Origin: Erwinia pyri
GTDB taxonomy: Bacteria > Pseudomonadota > Gammaproteobacteria > Enterobacterales > Enterobacteriaceae
Reading direction: 5' to 3'
DNA: 64,000 bases
Assembly (NCBI RefSeq): GCF_030758455.1
Contig: NZ_CP132353.1
Coordinates: forward strand, 4,459,023 to 4,523,022
Shown here: piece after piece, positions 36,303 through 50,477 of the stretch
Numbering within the stretch: the first letter of the stretch is position 1
Layout: each line of letters starts with the position of its first letter
Translations under genes and position numbers: made by a program
The notes under the pieces: model-generated
Database searches by the model: none
Told to the model about the DNA's origin: nothing
The model's input: the letters and a program-made list of their open reading frames with translations, nothing else

Positions 36303-38192
36303 ATGTTTTATCCAGATCCTTTTGACGTCATCGTAATCGGTGGTGGTCATGCGGGTACCGAAGCCGCAATGGCGGCTGCCCGAATGGGTCAGCAAACCCT
36401 GCTATTAACCCATAACATTGATACGCTTGGACAAATGTCCTGTAATCCGGCGATCGGTGGTATTGGAAAAGGACATCTGGTTAAAGAAGTGGACGCACTT
36501 GGCGGGTTGATGGCCCATGCAATCGACCAGGCTGGTATTCAGTTTAGGATACTAAACGCGAGCAAAGGCCCGGCAGTCCGGGCTACCCGTGCTCAGGCAG
36601 ATCGCGTGCTCTACCGGCAGGCGGTCCGTACAGCGTTAGAGAATCAGCCAAACCTGATGATCTTCCAGCAGGCGGTAGACGATCTTATCGTTGAGAACGA
36701 TCGTGTTGTAGGCGCAGTGACCCAGATGGGCCTGAAGTTTCGTGCCAAAGCCGTTGTGCTGACCGTAGGTACTTTCCTTGATGGAAAAATTCATATCGGT
36801 CTGGATAACTACAGCGGCGGCCGTGCTGGCGATCCACCTTCGATCCCACTGGCCCGCCGTCTGCGTGAGCTGCCGCTGCGCGTCAGCCGTCTGAAAACCG
36901 GTACACCGCCGCGCATTGATGCCAGAACTATCGATTTCAGCGTACTGACGCCGCAACATGGCGATACGCCAATGCCGGTCTTCTCGTTTATGGGCAATGT
37001 GAATCAGCACCCTGAACAGGTGCCTTGCTACATCACCTACACTAATGAGAAAACGCATGATGTGATCCGTAATAATCTGGATCGCAGCCCGATGTATTCA
37101 GGCGTTATCGAAGGTATCGGCCCACGCTACTGTCCTTCCATTGAAGACAAAGTGATGCGTTTTGCCGATCGTAACGCTCATCAGATCTTCCTGGAGCCAG
37201 AAGGGCTGACCAGTAATGAAATTTACCCGAACGGCATCTCAACCAGCCTGCCGTTCGATGTCCAGATCCAGATCGTGCGATCCATGCAGGGTCTGGAAAA
37301 CGCGAAGATCGTCCGTCCGGGTTATGCTATCGAGTATGATTTCTTCGATCCTCGCGACCTGAAGCCTTCGCTGGAAAGTAAATATATCCAGGGTCTGTTC
37401 TTTGCAGGACAGATCAACGGCACTACCGGCTATGAAGAAGCGGCGGCGCAAGGCCTGCTTGCCGGACTGAATGCTGGTCGTCTTTCCGCTGACAAAGAGA
37501 CCTGGGCGCCACGTCGCGATCAGGCTTATCTCGGCGTGCTGGTTGATGACCTCTGCACCCTGGGCACCAAAGAGCCGTACCGCATGTTTACCTCCCGTGC
37601 GGAATATCGCCTGATGCTGCGTGAAGACAATGCCGATCTGCGCCTGACCGAAGCGGGTCGTGAACTGGGTCTGGTGGATGATGCCCGCTGGGCACGCTTT
37701 AATCAGAAACTGGAAAGCATTGAGCAGGAACGCCAGCGTCTGCGCGACATCTGGGTACACCCGAAGTCGGAGTGTGTTGAGGAAGTCAACGGCGTACTGA
37801 GCGCGGCCCTGACCAAAGAGGCGAGCGGTGAAGATCTGCTGCGCCGCCCTGAAATGACTTATCAGCAGCTGATGACCCTGAGCAGCTTTGCTCCTGCGCT
37901 GAGCGACCCTCAGGCCGCAGAGCAGGTGGAAATTCAGGTGAAGTACGAAGGTTATATCGCTCGCCAGCAGGAAGAGATTGACCGCCAGCTACGCAATGAA
38001 AATACGCTGCTGCCGGTTGAACTGGATTACCGTCAGGTAAGCGGCCTCTCTAATGAGGTGATCGCCAAGCTTAACGATCACAAACCGGGATCGATTGGCC
38101 AGGCTTCCCGTATTTCAGGGATCACCCCCGCAGCGATTTCCATTCTGCTGATCTATCTGAAAAAACAGGGATTGCTGCGTAAAAGCGCCTGA
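36303..38192 (+). CDS. mnmG: tRNA uridine-5-carboxymethylaminomethyl modification enzyme MnmG (GidA)
   Basis: FAD enzyme that, with MnmE, installs cmnm5 at wobble U34 of several tRNAs. The 629 residues equal the E. coli length. The FAD-binding [12 protein letters not shown] motif is at about 12-23, the GidA signatures [11 protein letters not shown] and [16 protein letters not shown] are intact, and the helical MnmE-binding C-terminus is complete. A TAGAAT hexamer at 36247-36252 is a candidate -10 for the mnmG promoter, whose transcription leads away from oriC. Confidence 0.98.
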   Translation: MFYPDPFDVIVIGGGHAGTEAAMAAARMGQQTLLLTHNIDTLGQMSCNPAIGGIGKGHLVKEVDALGGLMAHAIDQAGIQFRILNASKGPAVRATRAQADRVLYRQAVRTALENQPNLMIFQQAVDDLIVENDRVVGAVTQMGLKFRAKAVVLTVGTFLDGKIHIGLDNYSGGRAGDPPSIPLARRLRELPLRVSRLKTGTPPRIDARTIDFSVLTPQHGDTPMPVFSFMGNVNQHPEQVPCYITYTNEKTHDVIRNNLDRSPMYSGVIEGIGPRYCPSIEDKVMRFADRNAHQIFLEPEGLTSNEIYPNGISTSLPFDVQIQIVRSMQGLENAKIVRPGYAIEYDFFDPRDLKPSLESKYIQGLFFAGQINGTTGYEEAAAQGLLAGLNAGRLSADKETWAPRRDQAYLGVLVDDLCTLGTKEPYRMFTSRAEYRLMLREDNADLRLTEAGRELGLVDDARWARFNQKLESIEQERQRLRDIWVHPKSECVEEVNGVLSAALTKEASGEDLLRRPEMTYQQLMTLSSFAPALSDPQAAEQVEIQVKYEGYIARQQEEIDRQLRNENTLLPVELDYRQVSGLSNEVIAKLNDHKPGSIGQASRISGITPAAISILLIYLKKQGLLRKSA

Positions 38193-38213
38193 CTTGTTTA
38201 ACAATTATAACGT

Positions 38214-38247
38214 AAGAGGGCGGAAGATAATCCGCCCTCTTGTTTTT
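38214..38247 (+). terminator. intrinsic terminator between mnmG and rsmG
   Basis: A perfect 11-bp stem AAGAGGGCGGA (38214-38224) / TCCGCCCTCTT (38231-38241) with a 6-nt loop is followed by GTTTTTG. This should end much of the mnmG message before rsmG. Confidence 0.88.
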
Positions 38248-38298
38248 GTAAGACGGGACGAATACATTCGCCCTCAGACCCTTTCACAGGAACTCAGT

Positions 38299-38937
38299 GT
38301 GATTACCAAACTCACTTCTCTGCTTAACGCCGCCCATATTTCTCTCTCCGATCGGCAAAAGGATCTGCTGGTGGGCTATGTCAATATGCTGCACAAGTGG
38401 AACAAAGCCTATAATCTGACCTCGGTCCGCGACCCTGAGCAGATGCTGATTCGCCATATTATGGACAGCATCGTGGTTGAGCCACAGCTGCAGGGGAGGC
38501 GCTTTATTGATGTGGGCACCGGCCCGGGCCTGCCAGGCGTGCCGCTGGCTATTGTCCGCCCTGAGTCGCACTTTACCCTGCTGGACAGCCTGGGCAAGCG
38601 CATCCGTTTCCTTAAGCAGGTCCAGCACGAGCTGAAGCTGAGTAACATCACCCCGGTTCAGAGCAGGGTAGAGGACTTTCCGGCCGAACCGCCGTTCGAC
38701 GGGGTTATCAGCCGTGCCTTCGCTTCGCTGAATGACATGCTAAACTGGTGCCACCATTTGCCAGGTAAAACGGGCCAGTTTTATGCTCTTAAAGGAGTAG
38801 TTCCGCAGGAGGAATTAGCCAGTTTGCCGGCAGGATTTACCGTCGATCGCGTGGTTAAACTGCTGGTGCCTGAGCTGGAAGGCGAGCGTCATCTGATCGT
38901 GGTAAATGTGAATAAGTCAGACCAGATTGCTGGTTAA
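38299..38937 (+). CDS. rsmG: 16S rRNA m7G527 methyltransferase RsmG (GidB)
   Basis: SAM-dependent methyltransferase of 212 residues modifying G527 of 16S rRNA; loss gives low-level streptomycin resistance in E. coli. The SAM motif [10 protein letters not shown] is at about 72-81, and the family block [11 protein letters not shown] is present. The start is GTG 38299, with AGGA at 38288-38291 and alignment to the E. coli N-terminus; an open frame back to 38194 covers the terminator and is rejected. Confidence 0.96.
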   Translation: MITKLTSLLNAAHISLSDRQKDLLVGYVNMLHKWNKAYNLTSVRDPEQMLIRHIMDSIVVEPQLQGRRFIDVGTGPGLPGVPLAIVRPESHFTLLDSLGKRIRFLKQVQHELKLSNITPVQSRVEDFPAEPPFDGVISRAFASLNDMLNWCHHLPGKTGQFYALKGVVPQEELASLPAGFTVDRVVKLLVPELEGERHLIVVNVNKSDQIAG

Positions 38938-39760
38938 ATCGCCAAAATGCGCGGCTGTTTTTCTGGTTTTTTAATCTTAGTGTCGCGTAAAAACCGAATA
39001 GCCTTATTAACCGTAAGTGCTTTAAGTAACAGGATTTTAGTTAAGTTACGTGACTATCGTCAACGGTAACGGCATCCGTTGAGTTACCGCCCGGCAGGCG
39101 TTGTCTGAAAATGCATCACTCAAACGATCTTCTTCACACTTTTTATCGCTGCCAGGTTGTTTCCACAAGGTTAAAACGGCAGGCTGAAATTATCCGACAC
39201 CTTCTGTTACATTTAACGATAATTTCACATTTTATTATCATGTTTATCACCTTTAGCGGTTATTATTCACTGTCAGGTCGTGACGCAGGAAAATATTTTC
39301 TCTCTGTTAATCGCCGTGAGTAAGGTGCTTTGGTGAAATAATTCGTTGCTTGAAATGTCAATATAAGGTTTTAAACGCGAAGAGGGTCTCTTTATAAAAT
39401 AAATCCTCATAACCTGTTGAATTTAATAATTTATAGAAGGGGTATTTTTATTAAGTTAAGAATATTCCTGACCATAACTTAAGCATTAAGTTACTGAATT
39501 GTGATCTTCAGCACGCTTTATGAGCAAGGTTTGTCGACTCTTGCAGGAAATTTCCTCCGGTTTGCCGTTCTTCTGAGTTTTGAAAAACAGGCCTCACGAA
39601 AGAAATTTAAATAATTGTTCACCTTTTCGCTACTTATCCATTGAAATCGCAGGGGCGCACCGTATAATTTGCTCGTTTTTTGCTGCTTGACTCAAAAGAG
39701 CAAAGGCAGTTTTATACGACACGCGACATACCCCCGAGGGGGCAGGAGAGTTTCAGCGTC
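38938..39760. other. 823-bp non-coding AT-rich region before the atp operon
   Basis: No gene is supported; a 70-codon open frame at 39111-39323 has no family likeness. At 39060-39088 two overlapping inverted repeats (TCAACGG/CCGTTGA and GGTAAC/GTTACC) could form alternative hairpins. The rest is A/T-rich, with many TTAAG/TTAAC strings, up to the atp promoter. Confidence 0.6.
39641..39668 (+). promoter_or_regulatory. atp operon promoter
   Basis: -35 TTGAAA (39641-39646), 16-bp spacer, -10 TATAAT (39663-39668), about 93 bp before the atpI start. This is the best promoter in the long gap and in the right place for the main atp promoter. Confidence 0.78.
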
Positions 39761-40968
<1,208 letters not shown>

Positions 40969-40990
40969 TTTTTTTCTCAACACTACTGCG

Positions 40991-41295
<305 letters not shown>

Positions 41296-41356
41296 CGATT
41301 CTTCCGGTTGGCTTGCCGGCCGGAGAAAAAGTTAACTTAACAAGAGGCATTGTGCT

Positions 41357-41827
41357 GTGAACATTAACGCAACAATCCTCGGCCAGGCTATCGCGTTCAT
41401 CCTGTTTGTCCTGTTCTGCATGAAGTACGTATGGCCGCCGCTGATGGCCGCCATCGAAAAGCGCCAGAAAGAAGTTGCCGAAGGCCTTGCTTCCGCTGAA
41501 CGTGCCAAAAAAGATTTGGATCTTGCACAGGCTAATGCGACCGATCAGCTGAAGAAAGCGAAAGAAGAAGCTCAGGTAATCATCGAACAGGCTAACAAGC
41601 GTCGTTCGCAGATCCTGGACGAAGCGAAAGCTGAGGCTGAGCAGGAACGTAACAAGATCGTCACCCAGGCGCAGGCTGAAATCGACGCCGAACGCAAACG
41701 TGCACGTGAAGAGTTGCGTAAGCAAGTCGCGATGCTGGCTGTGGCTGGCGCCGAAAAAATCATTGAACGTTCCGTGGATGAAGCTGCTAACAGCGACATC
41801 GTTGATAAACTGGTCGCTGAACTGTAA
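41357..41827 (+). CDS. atpF: ATP synthase Fo subunit b
   Basis: A 156-residue peripheral-stalk subunit: one N-terminal membrane helix (about 5-25), then a long charged coiled coil rich in Ala, Glu, Lys and Arg that dimerises and reaches subunit delta. The start is GTG 41357, as in E. coli, and gives the E. coli length. Confidence 0.98.
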   Translation: MNINATILGQAIAFILFVLFCMKYVWPPLMAAIEKRQKEVAEGLASAERAKKDLDLAQANATDQLKKAKEEAQVIIEQANKRRSQILDEAKAEAEQERNKIVTQAQAEIDAERKRAREELRKQVAMLAVAGAEKIIERSVDEAANSDIVDKLVAEL

Positions 41828-41841
41828 GGAGGGAGGGGCTG

Positions 41842-42375
41842 ATGTCTGAATTTACTACTGTAGCTCGCCCCTACGCCAAAGCAGCTTTTGACTTTGCTGT
41901 TGAGCATCAAAGTGTCGATCGCTGGCAGCAGATGCTGGCGTTCGCTACCGAGGTAGCCAGCAATGAACAGGTAGCAGAACTTCTTTCCGGCGCGCTTGCG
42001 CCGGAAGCGTTGTCTGCACAGTTCATCGCTATCTGTGGTGATCAACTGGACGAAGCCGGTCAAAACCTGATTAAGGTCATGGCCGAAAACAAACGTTTGC
42101 CAGCGCTTCCCAGTGTTCTGGCTCAGTTTATCCAGCTACGCGCCGCACATGATGCGACCGCGGACGTTGAGGTAATCTCTTCCACCACACTGAGTGACGA
42201 ACAGCTGACCAAAATCAGCGCCGCTATGGAAAAACGTCTGTCACGCAAAGTTAAGCTGAATTGCAAAATCGATAAGTCTGTAATGGCAGGCGTAATCATC
42301 CGTGCGGGTGATATGGTCATTGACGGCAGCGTACGCGGCCGTCTTGAGCGTCTTGCAGACGTCTTGCAGTCTTAA
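41842..42375 (+). CDS. atpH: ATP synthase F1 subunit delta
   Basis: A 177-residue soluble subunit linking the top of F1 to the b dimer. The N-terminal helical domain binds alpha; the C-terminal part ends with the typical [19 protein letters not shown] segment. It equals E. coli in length. AGGAGGGAGG before the ATG is an unusually strong ribosome binding site. Confidence 0.98.
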   Translation: MSEFTTVARPYAKAAFDFAVEHQSVDRWQQMLAFATEVASNEQVAELLSGALAPEALSAQFIAICGDQLDEAGQNLIKVMAENKRLPALPSVLAQFIQLRAAHDATADVEVISSTTLSDEQLTKISAAMEKRLSRKVKLNCKIDKSVMAGVIIRAGDMVIDGSVRGRLERLADVLQS

Positions 42376-42389
42376 GGGGACTGGAGCAT

Positions 42390-43931
42390 ATGCAACTGAA
42401 TTCCACCGAAATCAGCGAACTGATCAAGCAGCGCATTGCTCAGTTCAATGTAGTGAGCGAAGCTCACAATGAAGGTACTATTGTTTCCGTCAGTGACGGT
42501 ATCATCCGCGTAAACGGCCTGGCCGATGTTATGCAGGGTGAGATGATCGCACTGCCGGGCAACCGTTACGCAATCGCACTGAACCTGGAGCGCGACTCTG
42601 TTGGTGCAGTCGTGATGGGCCCTTACGCTGACCTTGCCGAAGGCATGAAAGTTAAGTGTACTGGCCGTATTCTTGAAGTACCGGTTGGCCGTGGCCTGTT
42701 AGGCCGCGTGGTGAACACCCTGGGTGCACCAATCGACGGTAAAGGCGCAATCGACAACGATGGCTTCTCGCCAATCGAAGTGATTGCACCTGGCGTTATC
42801 GATCGTCAGTCCGTTGATCAGCCTGTACAGACTGGCTACAAGTCAGTCGATGCGATGATTCCAATCGGCCGTGGCCAGCGTGAGCTGATCATCGGTGACC
42901 GTCAGACCGGTAAAACCGCGATGGCGATCGATGCGATCATCAACCAGCGTGATTCCGGCATCAAGTGTGTGTACGTCGCTATCGGTCAGAAAGCGTCGAC
43001 TATCGCTAACGTGGTTCGCAAACTGGAAGAGCACAATGCGCTGGCTAACACCATCGTGGTTGTGGCTACCGCTTCTGAATCTGCTGCGCTGCAGTACCTG
43101 GCACCATATGCCGGTTGCGCAATGGGCGAATACTTCCGTGACCGCGGCGAAGATGCGCTGATCGTATATGACGACCTCTCTAAACAGGCTGTTGCTTACC
43201 GTCAGGTTTCCCTGCTGCTGCGTCGTCCACCGGGTCGTGAAGCTTTCCCTGGTGACGTGTTCTACCTCCACTCCCGTCTGCTGGAGCGTGCTTCCCGCGT
43301 GAGCGCTGACTATGTTGAGCGTTTCACCAACGGTGAAGTGAAAGGTAAAACCGGTTCACTGACCGCGCTGCCAATCATCGAAACTCAGGCTGGCGACGTT
43401 TCTGCGTTCGTTCCGACTAACGTAATCTCGATTACCGATGGTCAGATCTTCCTGGAAACGAACCTGTTTAACTCCGGTATTCGTCCGGCAGTTAACCCAG
43501 GTATCTCGGTATCCCGTGTGGGTGGTGCAGCTCAGACCAAGATCATCAAGAAACTGTCCGGTGGTATTCGTACCGCGCTGGCACAGTATCGTGAACTGGC
43601 AGCGTTCTCTCAGTTCGCTTCCGATCTGGACGAAGCAACCCGTAAACAGCTGAGCCACGGTCAGAAAGTGACCGAGCTGCTGAAACAGAAACAGTATGCG
43701 CCGATGTCCGTAGCGCAGCAGGGTCTGGTGCTGTTTGCGGCCGAGCGTGGCTTCCTGAATGACGTCGAACTGGCGAAAATCGGTAGCTTCGAAGCGGCGC
43801 TGCTGGCTTTTGCGGATCGCGATCACGCTGAGCTGATGGCTGAAATCAACCAGGCGGGTAACTATAACGGCGAAATCGAAGAGAAGCTGAAAGGCCTCCT
43901 CGAAACGTTTAAGAAAACCCAGTCCTGGTAA
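42390..43931 (+). CDS. atpA: ATP synthase F1 subunit alpha
   Basis: A 513-residue non-catalytic nucleotide-binding subunit, same length as E. coli. Walker A GDRQTGKT is at about 169-176, the arginine finger lies in VSRVGGAAQ (near 376), and the F-type alpha/beta signature [10 protein letters not shown] precedes it. Three copies alternate with beta in F1. Confidence 0.99.
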   Translation: MQLNSTEISELIKQRIAQFNVVSEAHNEGTIVSVSDGIIRVNGLADVMQGEMIALPGNRYAIALNLERDSVGAVVMGPYADLAEGMKVKCTGRILEVPVGRGLLGRVVNTLGAPIDGKGAIDNDGFSPIEVIAPGVIDRQSVDQPVQTGYKSVDAMIPIGRGQRELIIGDRQTGKTAMAIDAIINQRDSGIKCVYVAIGQKASTIANVVRKLEEHNALANTIVVVATASESAALQYLAPYAGCAMGEYFRDRGEDALIVYDDLSKQAVAYRQVSLLLRRPPGREAFPGDVFYLHSRLLERASRVSADYVERFTNGEVKGKTGSLTALPIIETQAGDVSAFVPTNVISITDGQIFLETNLFNSGIRPAVNPGISVSRVGGAAQTKIIKKLSGGIRTALAQYRELAAFSQFASDLDEATRKQLSHGQKVTELLKQKQYAPMSVAQQGLVLFAAERGFLNDVELAKIGSFEAALLAFADRDHAELMAEINQAGNYNGEIEEKLKGLLETFKKTQSW

Positions 43932-43985
43932 TGTCTGGCGGCTTGCTCCTCAGGGAGCAGGCCGCAAGGCTTTGAGGAGAAGCTT

Positions 43986-44855
43986 ATGGCCGGCGCAAAA
44001 GAGATACGTAGTAAGATCGGAAGCGTCCAGAACACGCAAAAGATCACCAAAGCGATGGAAATGGTCGCCGCCTCCAAAATGCGTAAATCGCAAGAACGCA
44101 TGGCGGCCAGCCGTCCTTATGCAGAGACCATGCGCAAAGTGATTGGTCACATTGCGTTAGGGAATCTGGAGTACAAGCACCCTTACCTGGAAGAGCGTGA
44201 CGTCAAGCGCGTCGGCTACCTGGTCGTGTCTACCGACCGCGGGCTTTGTGGTGGTTTGAACATTAACCTGTTCAAAAAATTGCTGGCAGATATGAAAGGC
44301 TGGTCTGATAAAGGGGTCGAGAGCGATCTCGCCATTATCGGATCCAAAGGCCTGTCATTCTTCAGCTCTGTTGGTGGCAACGTGGTTGCCCAGGTGACCG
44401 GCATGGGAGATAAACCTTCTCTCTCCGATCTGATTGGCCCAGTGAAAGTGATGCTGCAAGCCTATGACGAAGGTCGTCTCGACAAGCTGTTTATCGTCAG
44501 CAACAAATTTATCAACACCATGTCCCAGTCTCCACAAATCGTTCAGCTGCTGCCGTTACCGCCAGCAGATGAAGACGAAGGCGTTGTGAAGAAGAGTACC
44601 TGGGATTATCTGTATGAGCCGGATCCGAAAGCGCTGCTGGACACATTACTGCGTCGCTACGTCGAGTCTCAGGTTTACCAGGGTGTTGTAGAAAACCTGG
44701 CCAGCGAGCAGGCCGCGCGTATGGTGGCGATGAAAGCTGCGACCGACAACGGCGGAAACCTGATCAAAGAGCTGCAGTTGGTATACAACAAAGCTCGTCA
44801 GGCCAGCATCACCCAGGAACTTACCGAGATTGTCGGTGGGGCCTCCGCGGTTTAA
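43986..44855 (+). CDS. atpG: ATP synthase F1 subunit gamma
   Basis: A 289-residue central rotor shaft. N- and C-terminal helices form the coiled coil inside alpha3beta3 ([25 protein letters not shown]... start, and the C-terminal family signature [14 protein letters not shown]). It is two residues longer than E. coli. Preceded by GAGGAG. Confidence 0.98.
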   Translation: MAGAKEIRSKIGSVQNTQKITKAMEMVAASKMRKSQERMAASRPYAETMRKVIGHIALGNLEYKHPYLEERDVKRVGYLVVSTDRGLCGGLNINLFKKLLADMKGWSDKGVESDLAIIGSKGLSFFSSVGGNVVAQVTGMGDKPSLSDLIGPVKVMLQAYDEGRLDKLFIVSNKFINTMSQSPQIVQLLPLPPADEDEGVVKKSTWDYLYEPDPKALLDTLLRRYVESQVYQGVVENLASEQAARMVAMKAATDNGGNLIKELQLVYNKARQASITQELTEIVGGASAV

Positions 44856-44873
44856 CCAGGTATACCCTGCTGA

Positions 44874-46301
<1,428 letters not shown>

Positions 46302-46322
46302 CAGTTTCTCTGGAGGTTAATC

Positions 46323-46742
46323 ATGGCTATGACTTATCACCTGGACGTTGTCAGCGCAGAACAGCAGATGTTCTCCGGTACAGTACAGAAGATCCAGGTG
46401 TCAGGTAGCGAAGGCGAGTTAGGGATTTTTCCTGGCCACGCCCCGCTGCTGACCGCCATTAAACCTGGTATGGTTCGCATCGTGAAACAGCAGGGCGACG
46501 AAGAGTATATTTATCTCTCCGGCGGCCTGCTGGAAGTGCAGCCTGGCGCGGTTACCGTGCTGGCTGATACCGCGATCCGCGGAACCGACCTCGACGAGGC
46601 CCGCGCGATGGAAGCGAAACGCAAAGCCGAAGAGCACATGAACAGCTCTCACGGTGATGTGGACTTTGCTACCGCGTCGGCTGAACTGGCTAAAGCGATC
46701 GCCAAACTGCGCGTGATCGAGTTGACCAAAAAAGCGATGTAA
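46323..46742 (+). CDS. atpC: ATP synthase F1 subunit epsilon
   Basis: A 139-residue subunit that binds gamma and the c-ring; an N-terminal beta-sandwich (1-85) and two C-terminal helices (90-139) that can inhibit hydrolysis. Last gene of the operon, followed by a strong terminator. Confidence 0.98.
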   Translation: MAMTYHLDVVSAEQQMFSGTVQKIQVSGSEGELGIFPGHAPLLTAIKPGMVRIVKQQGDEEYIYLSGGLLEVQPGAVTVLADTAIRGTDLDEARAMEAKRKAEEHMNSSHGDVDFATASAELAKAIAKLRVIELTKKAM

Positions 46743-46761
46743 CTCAGGTTTAAGCAGCCCG

Positions 46762-46797
46762 AATGCCAGTCAGGAAACTGACTGGCATTTTTTTTGC
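46762..46797 (+). terminator. atp operon terminator
   Basis: A perfect 12-bp stem AATGCCAGTCAG (46762-46773) / CTGACTGGCATT (46778-46789) with a GAAA tetraloop and a following run of T. It is a textbook intrinsic terminator, 20 bp after atpC. Confidence 0.95.
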
Positions 46798-46867
46798 TGA
46801 GAAAAATGTAGTATTTTCACAGCTAAACCGTTTTACTTCCGTTTAATTACTGAATTTCAGGATGTCT

Positions 46868-48238
46868 ATGTCTAACAGCGCAATGAGCGTGGTGATCCTT
46901 GCTGCCGGCAAGGGTACCCGTATGTACTCCGATCTGCCGAAAGTACTGCATCGCCTGGCCGGAAAGCCGATGGTGCAACATGTTATCGATGCGGCGAACA
47001 AGCTTGGCGCCGCCCATGTCCATCTGGTTTATGGTCACGGTGGCGAGCTGCTGCAGTCCGCCCTGCCTGAGCCTTCGCTTAACTGGGTACTGCAGGCGGA
47101 ACAGCTGGGTACAGGCCATGCCATGCAGCAGGCCGCGCCGCACTTTGCTGACGACGAAGACATTCTGATGCTCTATGGCGACGTGCCGCTGATCTCGGTA
47201 GAGACGCTGCAACGTTTGCAGCAGGCCAAACCTGAAGGCGGCATCGCCCTGCTGACGGTGATGCTGGATAATCCAACCGGTTACGGCCGCATCCTGCGTG
47301 AGAATGGCTCGGTGGTGGGCATTATCGAACAGAAAGACGCCTCCCCTGCCCAGCTGGCGATCAAAGAGATCAACACCGGCATTCTGATGGCTAACGGCGC
47401 CGATCTGAAGCGCTGGCTAAGCAAGCTGACCAATAACAACGCTCAGGGTGAATATTATATCACCGATATTATCGCCCTTGCCCATCAGGAAGGTCGCGTT
47501 ACTGAAGCGGTGCATCCCGACCGGACCACCGAAACGGAAGGGGTGAATAACCGCCTGCAGCTGTCTCAGCTTGAGCGCGTCTTTCAGGCGGAACAGGCTG
47601 AGAAACTGCTACTGGCAGGCGTGATGCTGAAAGACCCCGCCCGTTTCGATCTGCGTGGTGAGCTGATCCACGGACGAGACGTCGAAATCGATACCAATGT
47701 GATTATTGAAGGCCGGGTAACGCTGGGCAACCGGGTCAAAATTGCCAGCGGCTGCATCCTGAAAAACTGTGTGATTGGCGATGATTGTGAAATCAGCCCC
47801 TACAGCGTGGTGGAAGAAGCGGAACTCGCTGCGGCCTGCACCATCGGTCCGTTTGCCCGTCTGCGCCCTGGCTCTCAGCTGGCAGAAGGCGCCCACGTAG
47901 GCAACTTTGTCGAAATGAAAAAGGCATCGTTAGGGAGAGGCTCTAAAGCGGGGCATCTGAGTTACCTTGGCGACGCGAAAATCGGCGCAAACGTCAATAT
48001 CGGTGCCGGCACCATCACCTGTAACTACGATGGCGTCAATAAATCGCTGACGATAATTGGCGATGATGTCTTCGTGGGATCTGATACCCAGCTGGTGGCG
48101 CCGGTCTCGGTGGCTTCTGGCACAACCATTGCGGCTGGCACCACAGTCATGAAAGATGTCCCGACCGCCGGGCTGGTTTACAACCGCAAAGAGCAGAATC
48201 TGAAAACAGACTGGCAGCGGCCGGTGAAGAAGAAGTAA
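46868..48238 (+). CDS. glmU: bifunctional GlmU: N-acetylglucosamine-1-P uridyltransferase / glucosamine-1-P acetyltransferase
   Basis: Makes UDP-GlcNAc for peptidoglycan and LPS by acetylating GlcN-1-P and then adding UMP. The 456 residues equal E. coli. The N-terminal domain has the LAAGKGTRM signature (about 11-19) and the metal-binding DVP; the C-terminal left-handed beta-helix of hexapeptide repeats (about 250-440) contains the catalytic His of the acetyltransferase. The start is ATG 46868, well spaced from AGGA at 46859-46862; an ATG two codons earlier overlaps that SD and is rejected. Confidence 0.98.
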   Translation: MSNSAMSVVILAAGKGTRMYSDLPKVLHRLAGKPMVQHVIDAANKLGAAHVHLVYGHGGELLQSALPEPSLNWVLQAEQLGTGHAMQQAAPHFADDEDILMLYGDVPLISVETLQRLQQAKPEGGIALLTVMLDNPTGYGRILRENGSVVGIIEQKDASPAQLAIKEINTGILMANGADLKRWLSKLTNNNAQGEYYITDIIALAHQEGRVTEAVHPDRTTETEGVNNRLQLSQLERVFQAEQAEKLLLAGVMLKDPARFDLRGELIHGRDVEIDTNVIIEGRVTLGNRVKIASGCILKNCVIGDDCEISPYSVVEEAELAAACTIGPFARLRPGSQLAEGAHVGNFVEMKKASLGRGSKAGHLSYLGDAKIGANVNIGAGTITCNYDGVNKSLTIIGDDVFVGSDTQLVAPVSVASGTTIAAGTTVMKDVPTAGLVYNRKEQNLKTDWQRPVKKK

Positions 48239-48245
48239 ACCAATC

Positions 48246-48263
48246 GGGCAGCGCAGGCTGCCC
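48246..48263 (+). repeat. hairpin between glmU and glmS
   Basis: GGGCAGC (48246-48252), GCAG, GCTGCCC (48257-48263) form a perfect 7-bp stem followed by CTCTATTT. It is a poor terminator. In E. coli glmUS is co-transcribed and cut by RNase E near this point, and the free glmS leader is a target of GlmZ sRNA. I cannot show GlmZ pairing from the sequence. Confidence 0.5.
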
Positions 48264-48418
48264 CTCTATTTCAGAGGAGGGACTCATCCCTCCCGCAAGT
48301 GCAGTTATAAATATAATCCCCACTCTCTACAAAGGCTCGGGGAACCGGTAAAACCGGACTAATCAGGTCAGAAGACAAAGTTAATGATCCACAGGGTCAT
48401 GACGACAGGAATAACATT

Positions 48419-50251
48419 ATGTGTGGAATTGTAGGTGCAGTTGCCCAGCGTGATATCGCTGAAATCCTGCTGGAAGGGTTACGCCGCCTCGAGTATCGGG
48501 GTTATGACTCTGCCGGTGTGGCAGTGGTCACCGCAGAAGGCCAGGTGACGCGTCTGCGTCGTCTGGGAAAAGTCGCTAAGCTGGCCGAAGCAGCGGAAAC
48601 CACCCCGCTGGTGGGCGGCACGGGGATTGCGCACACGCGCTGGGCTACGCACGGAGAGCCTTCCGAGGCTAACGCGCATCCCCATATCTCTGAACATATC
48701 ATCATTGTTCATAACGGCATCATTGAAAACCACGAACCCTTGCGTGAACTGCTGATGGAACGGGGCTATATCTTCGCCTCTGAGACCGATACTGAAGTGG
48801 TGGCTCACCTGGTTCACTGGGAGCAGAAACAGCAGGGCGGCACGCTGCGTGAAGTGGTACTGCGCGTGATCCCTCAGCTGCGCGGTGCGTATGGCATGGT
48901 GATTATGGACAGCCGCGATCCTTCGGTGCTGGTGGCTGCGCGTTCCGGCAGCCCGCTGGTGATTGGCCGTGGCGTGGGTGAGAACTTTATCGCTTCCGAT
49001 CAGCTGGCCCTGTTGCCGGTGACGCGCCGCTTTATCTACCTCGAAGAGGGCGATATTGCAGAGATCACCCGCCGTGACGTGAAAATCGTTAACCGTCAGG
49101 GTGAGTCCGTAGCGCGCAGCGAAATCGAATCTACCGTGCAGTACGATGCGGGCGACAAAGGCCAGTTCCGTCACTACATGCAGAAAGAGATTTATGAACA
49201 GCCGATGGCGATCAAAAACACGCTGACCGGGCGCTTCAGCCACGGTGAAGTGGATCTCTCTGAGCTGGGCCCGAATGCCAACGAGCTGCTGAAGCAGGTG
49301 GAGCATATCCAGATCGTGGCCTGCGGCACCTCTTACAACTCCGGCATGGTATCGCGTTACTGGTTTGAAGCGCTGGCAAACGTCCCTTGTGACGTCGAAA
49401 TCGCGTCAGAATTCCGCTATCGCAAATCGGCAGTGCGTAAAAACAGCCTGCTGATTACTCTCTCTCAGTCTGGCGAAACCGCGGATACTCTGGCGGCACT
49501 GCGTCTCTCTAAAGAGCTGGGCTATCTGGGATCGCTGGCTGTCTGTAACGTGGCCGGCTCGTCGCTGGTGCGCGAATCCGATCTGGCGCTGATGACCAAA
49601 GCTGGCACCGAAATTGGCGTGGCTTCCACCAAAGCCTTCACCACCCAGCTGACCGTACTGCTGATGCTGGTGGCGAAAGTGGGCCGCCTGAAAGGGATGG
49701 ACGCGCAGATCGAGCATGACATCGTGCACGGCCTGCAGGCGCTGCCAAGCCGTATCGAGCAGATGCTGTCACAAGATAAGCTGATTGAAACGCTGGCTGA
49801 AGAGTTCTCCGATAAGCATCATGCGCTATTCCTGGGCCGCGGCGATCAGTACCCGATCGCCATGGAAGGGGCGCTGAAGCTGAAAGAGATCTCCTATATT
49901 CACGCGGAAGCCTATGCGGCAGGCGAACTCAAGCATGGCCCGCTGGCGCTGATTGATGCCGATATGCCGGTGATCGTGGTTGCACCCAATAACGAACTGC
50001 TGGAAAAGCTGAAGTCGAATATTGAAGAGGTTCGCGCGCGCGGCGGCCTGCTCTATGTCTTTGCGGACCAGGATGCCGGTTTCAGCAACTCGGAAGGGAT
50101 GCGCATTATCCCGTTACCGCACGTTGAGGAGATTATTGCCCCTATCTTCTACACCGTGCCGTTGCAGATGCTCTCCTATCATGTGGCGCTGATCAAGGGT
50201 ACGGATGTTGACCAGCCGCGTAACCTGGCGAAGTCAGTAACGGTGGAATAA
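48419..50251 (+). CDS. glmS: glutamine:fructose-6-phosphate aminotransferase
   Basis: First step of hexosamine synthesis, forming glucosamine 6-phosphate. The 610-residue protein has the N-terminal class II glutaminase domain with catalytic Cys (MCGIVGAV; Met removed) and HTRWATHG, and two SIS sugar-isomerase domains in the C-terminal half (SQSGETADT near 348, ending [13 protein letters not shown]). The 168-bp leader after glmU is where post-transcriptional control would act. Confidence 0.98.
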   Translation: MCGIVGAVAQRDIAEILLEGLRRLEYRGYDSAGVAVVTAEGQVTRLRRLGKVAKLAEAAETTPLVGGTGIAHTRWATHGEPSEANAHPHISEHIIIVHNGIIENHEPLRELLMERGYIFASETDTEVVAHLVHWEQKQQGGTLREVVLRVIPQLRGAYGMVIMDSRDPSVLVAARSGSPLVIGRGVGENFIASDQLALLPVTRRFIYLEEGDIAEITRRDVKIVNRQGESVARSEIESTVQYDAGDKGQFRHYMQKEIYEQPMAIKNTLTGRFSHGEVDLSELGPNANELLKQVEHIQIVACGTSYNSGMVSRYWFEALANVPCDVEIASEFRYRKSAVRKNSLLITLSQSGETADTLAALRLSKELGYLGSLAVCNVAGSSLVRESDLALMTKAGTEIGVASTKAFTTQLTVLLMLVAKVGRLKGMDAQIEHDIVHGLQALPSRIEQMLSQDKLIETLAEEFSDKHHALFLGRGDQYPIAMEGALKLKEISYIHAEAYAAGELKHGPLALIDADMPVIVVAPNNELLEKLKSNIEEVRARGGLLYVFADQDAGFSNSEGMRIIPLPHVEEIIAPIFYTVPLQMLSYHVALIKGTDVDQPRNLAKSVTVE

Positions 50252-50278
50252 CGCCCCCTTTCAACACGCTGCAGTAAC

Positions 50279-50305
50279 AAACCCCACTTTGTGGGGTTTT
50301 CTTTT
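50279..50305 (+). terminator. glmS terminator
   Basis: AACCCCAC (50280-50287), TTT loop, GTGGGGTT (50291-50298), then TTCTTTT. A compact intrinsic terminator before the Pho control region. Confidence 0.92.
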
Positions 50306-50352
50306 GCCATTTTCCGCCCGAGCCTGCAGTCACCCGTTCAAAAAAACAGCCA

Positions 50353-50370
50353 CTGTCATATAACTGTCAC
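50353..50370 (+). promoter_or_regulatory. PHO box 1 upstream of pstS
   Basis: CTGTCATATAACTGTCAC matches the 18-bp PhoB consensus (CTGTCAT-A/T-rich-CTGTCAY) essentially perfectly. PhoB~P binding here activates pstSCAB-phoU under phosphate limitation. Confidence 0.93.
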
Positions 50371-50385
50371 AAACCGTACATTTTA

Positions 50386-50403
50386 CTGTCATCAAACTGT
50401 CCT
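50386..50403 (+). promoter_or_regulatory. PHO box 2 upstream of pstS
   Basis: CTGTCATCAAACTGTCCT, a second PhoB box on the same face of the helix (33 bp from box 1, three turns). It replaces the -35 element of the pstS promoter; the -10 should lie near 50412-50418, in weak sequence. Confidence 0.88.
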
Positions 50404-50477
50404 ATTTTGCCTCCAGCAGCAATCAATATTCCTGTTAAAACGGCGTAAAGCCTGACTTGAAATCCCCTGGAGGGAAC

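Noticed and set aside
38194..38298. 35-residue N-terminal extension of RsmG
   Set aside because: It would be encoded by the mnmG terminator and has no match in the family; the GTG at 38299 has a good SD.
39111..39323. 70-codon open frame in the rsmG-atpI gap
   Set aside because: No convincing ribosome binding site, odd composition and no recognisable family; the region looks regulatory.
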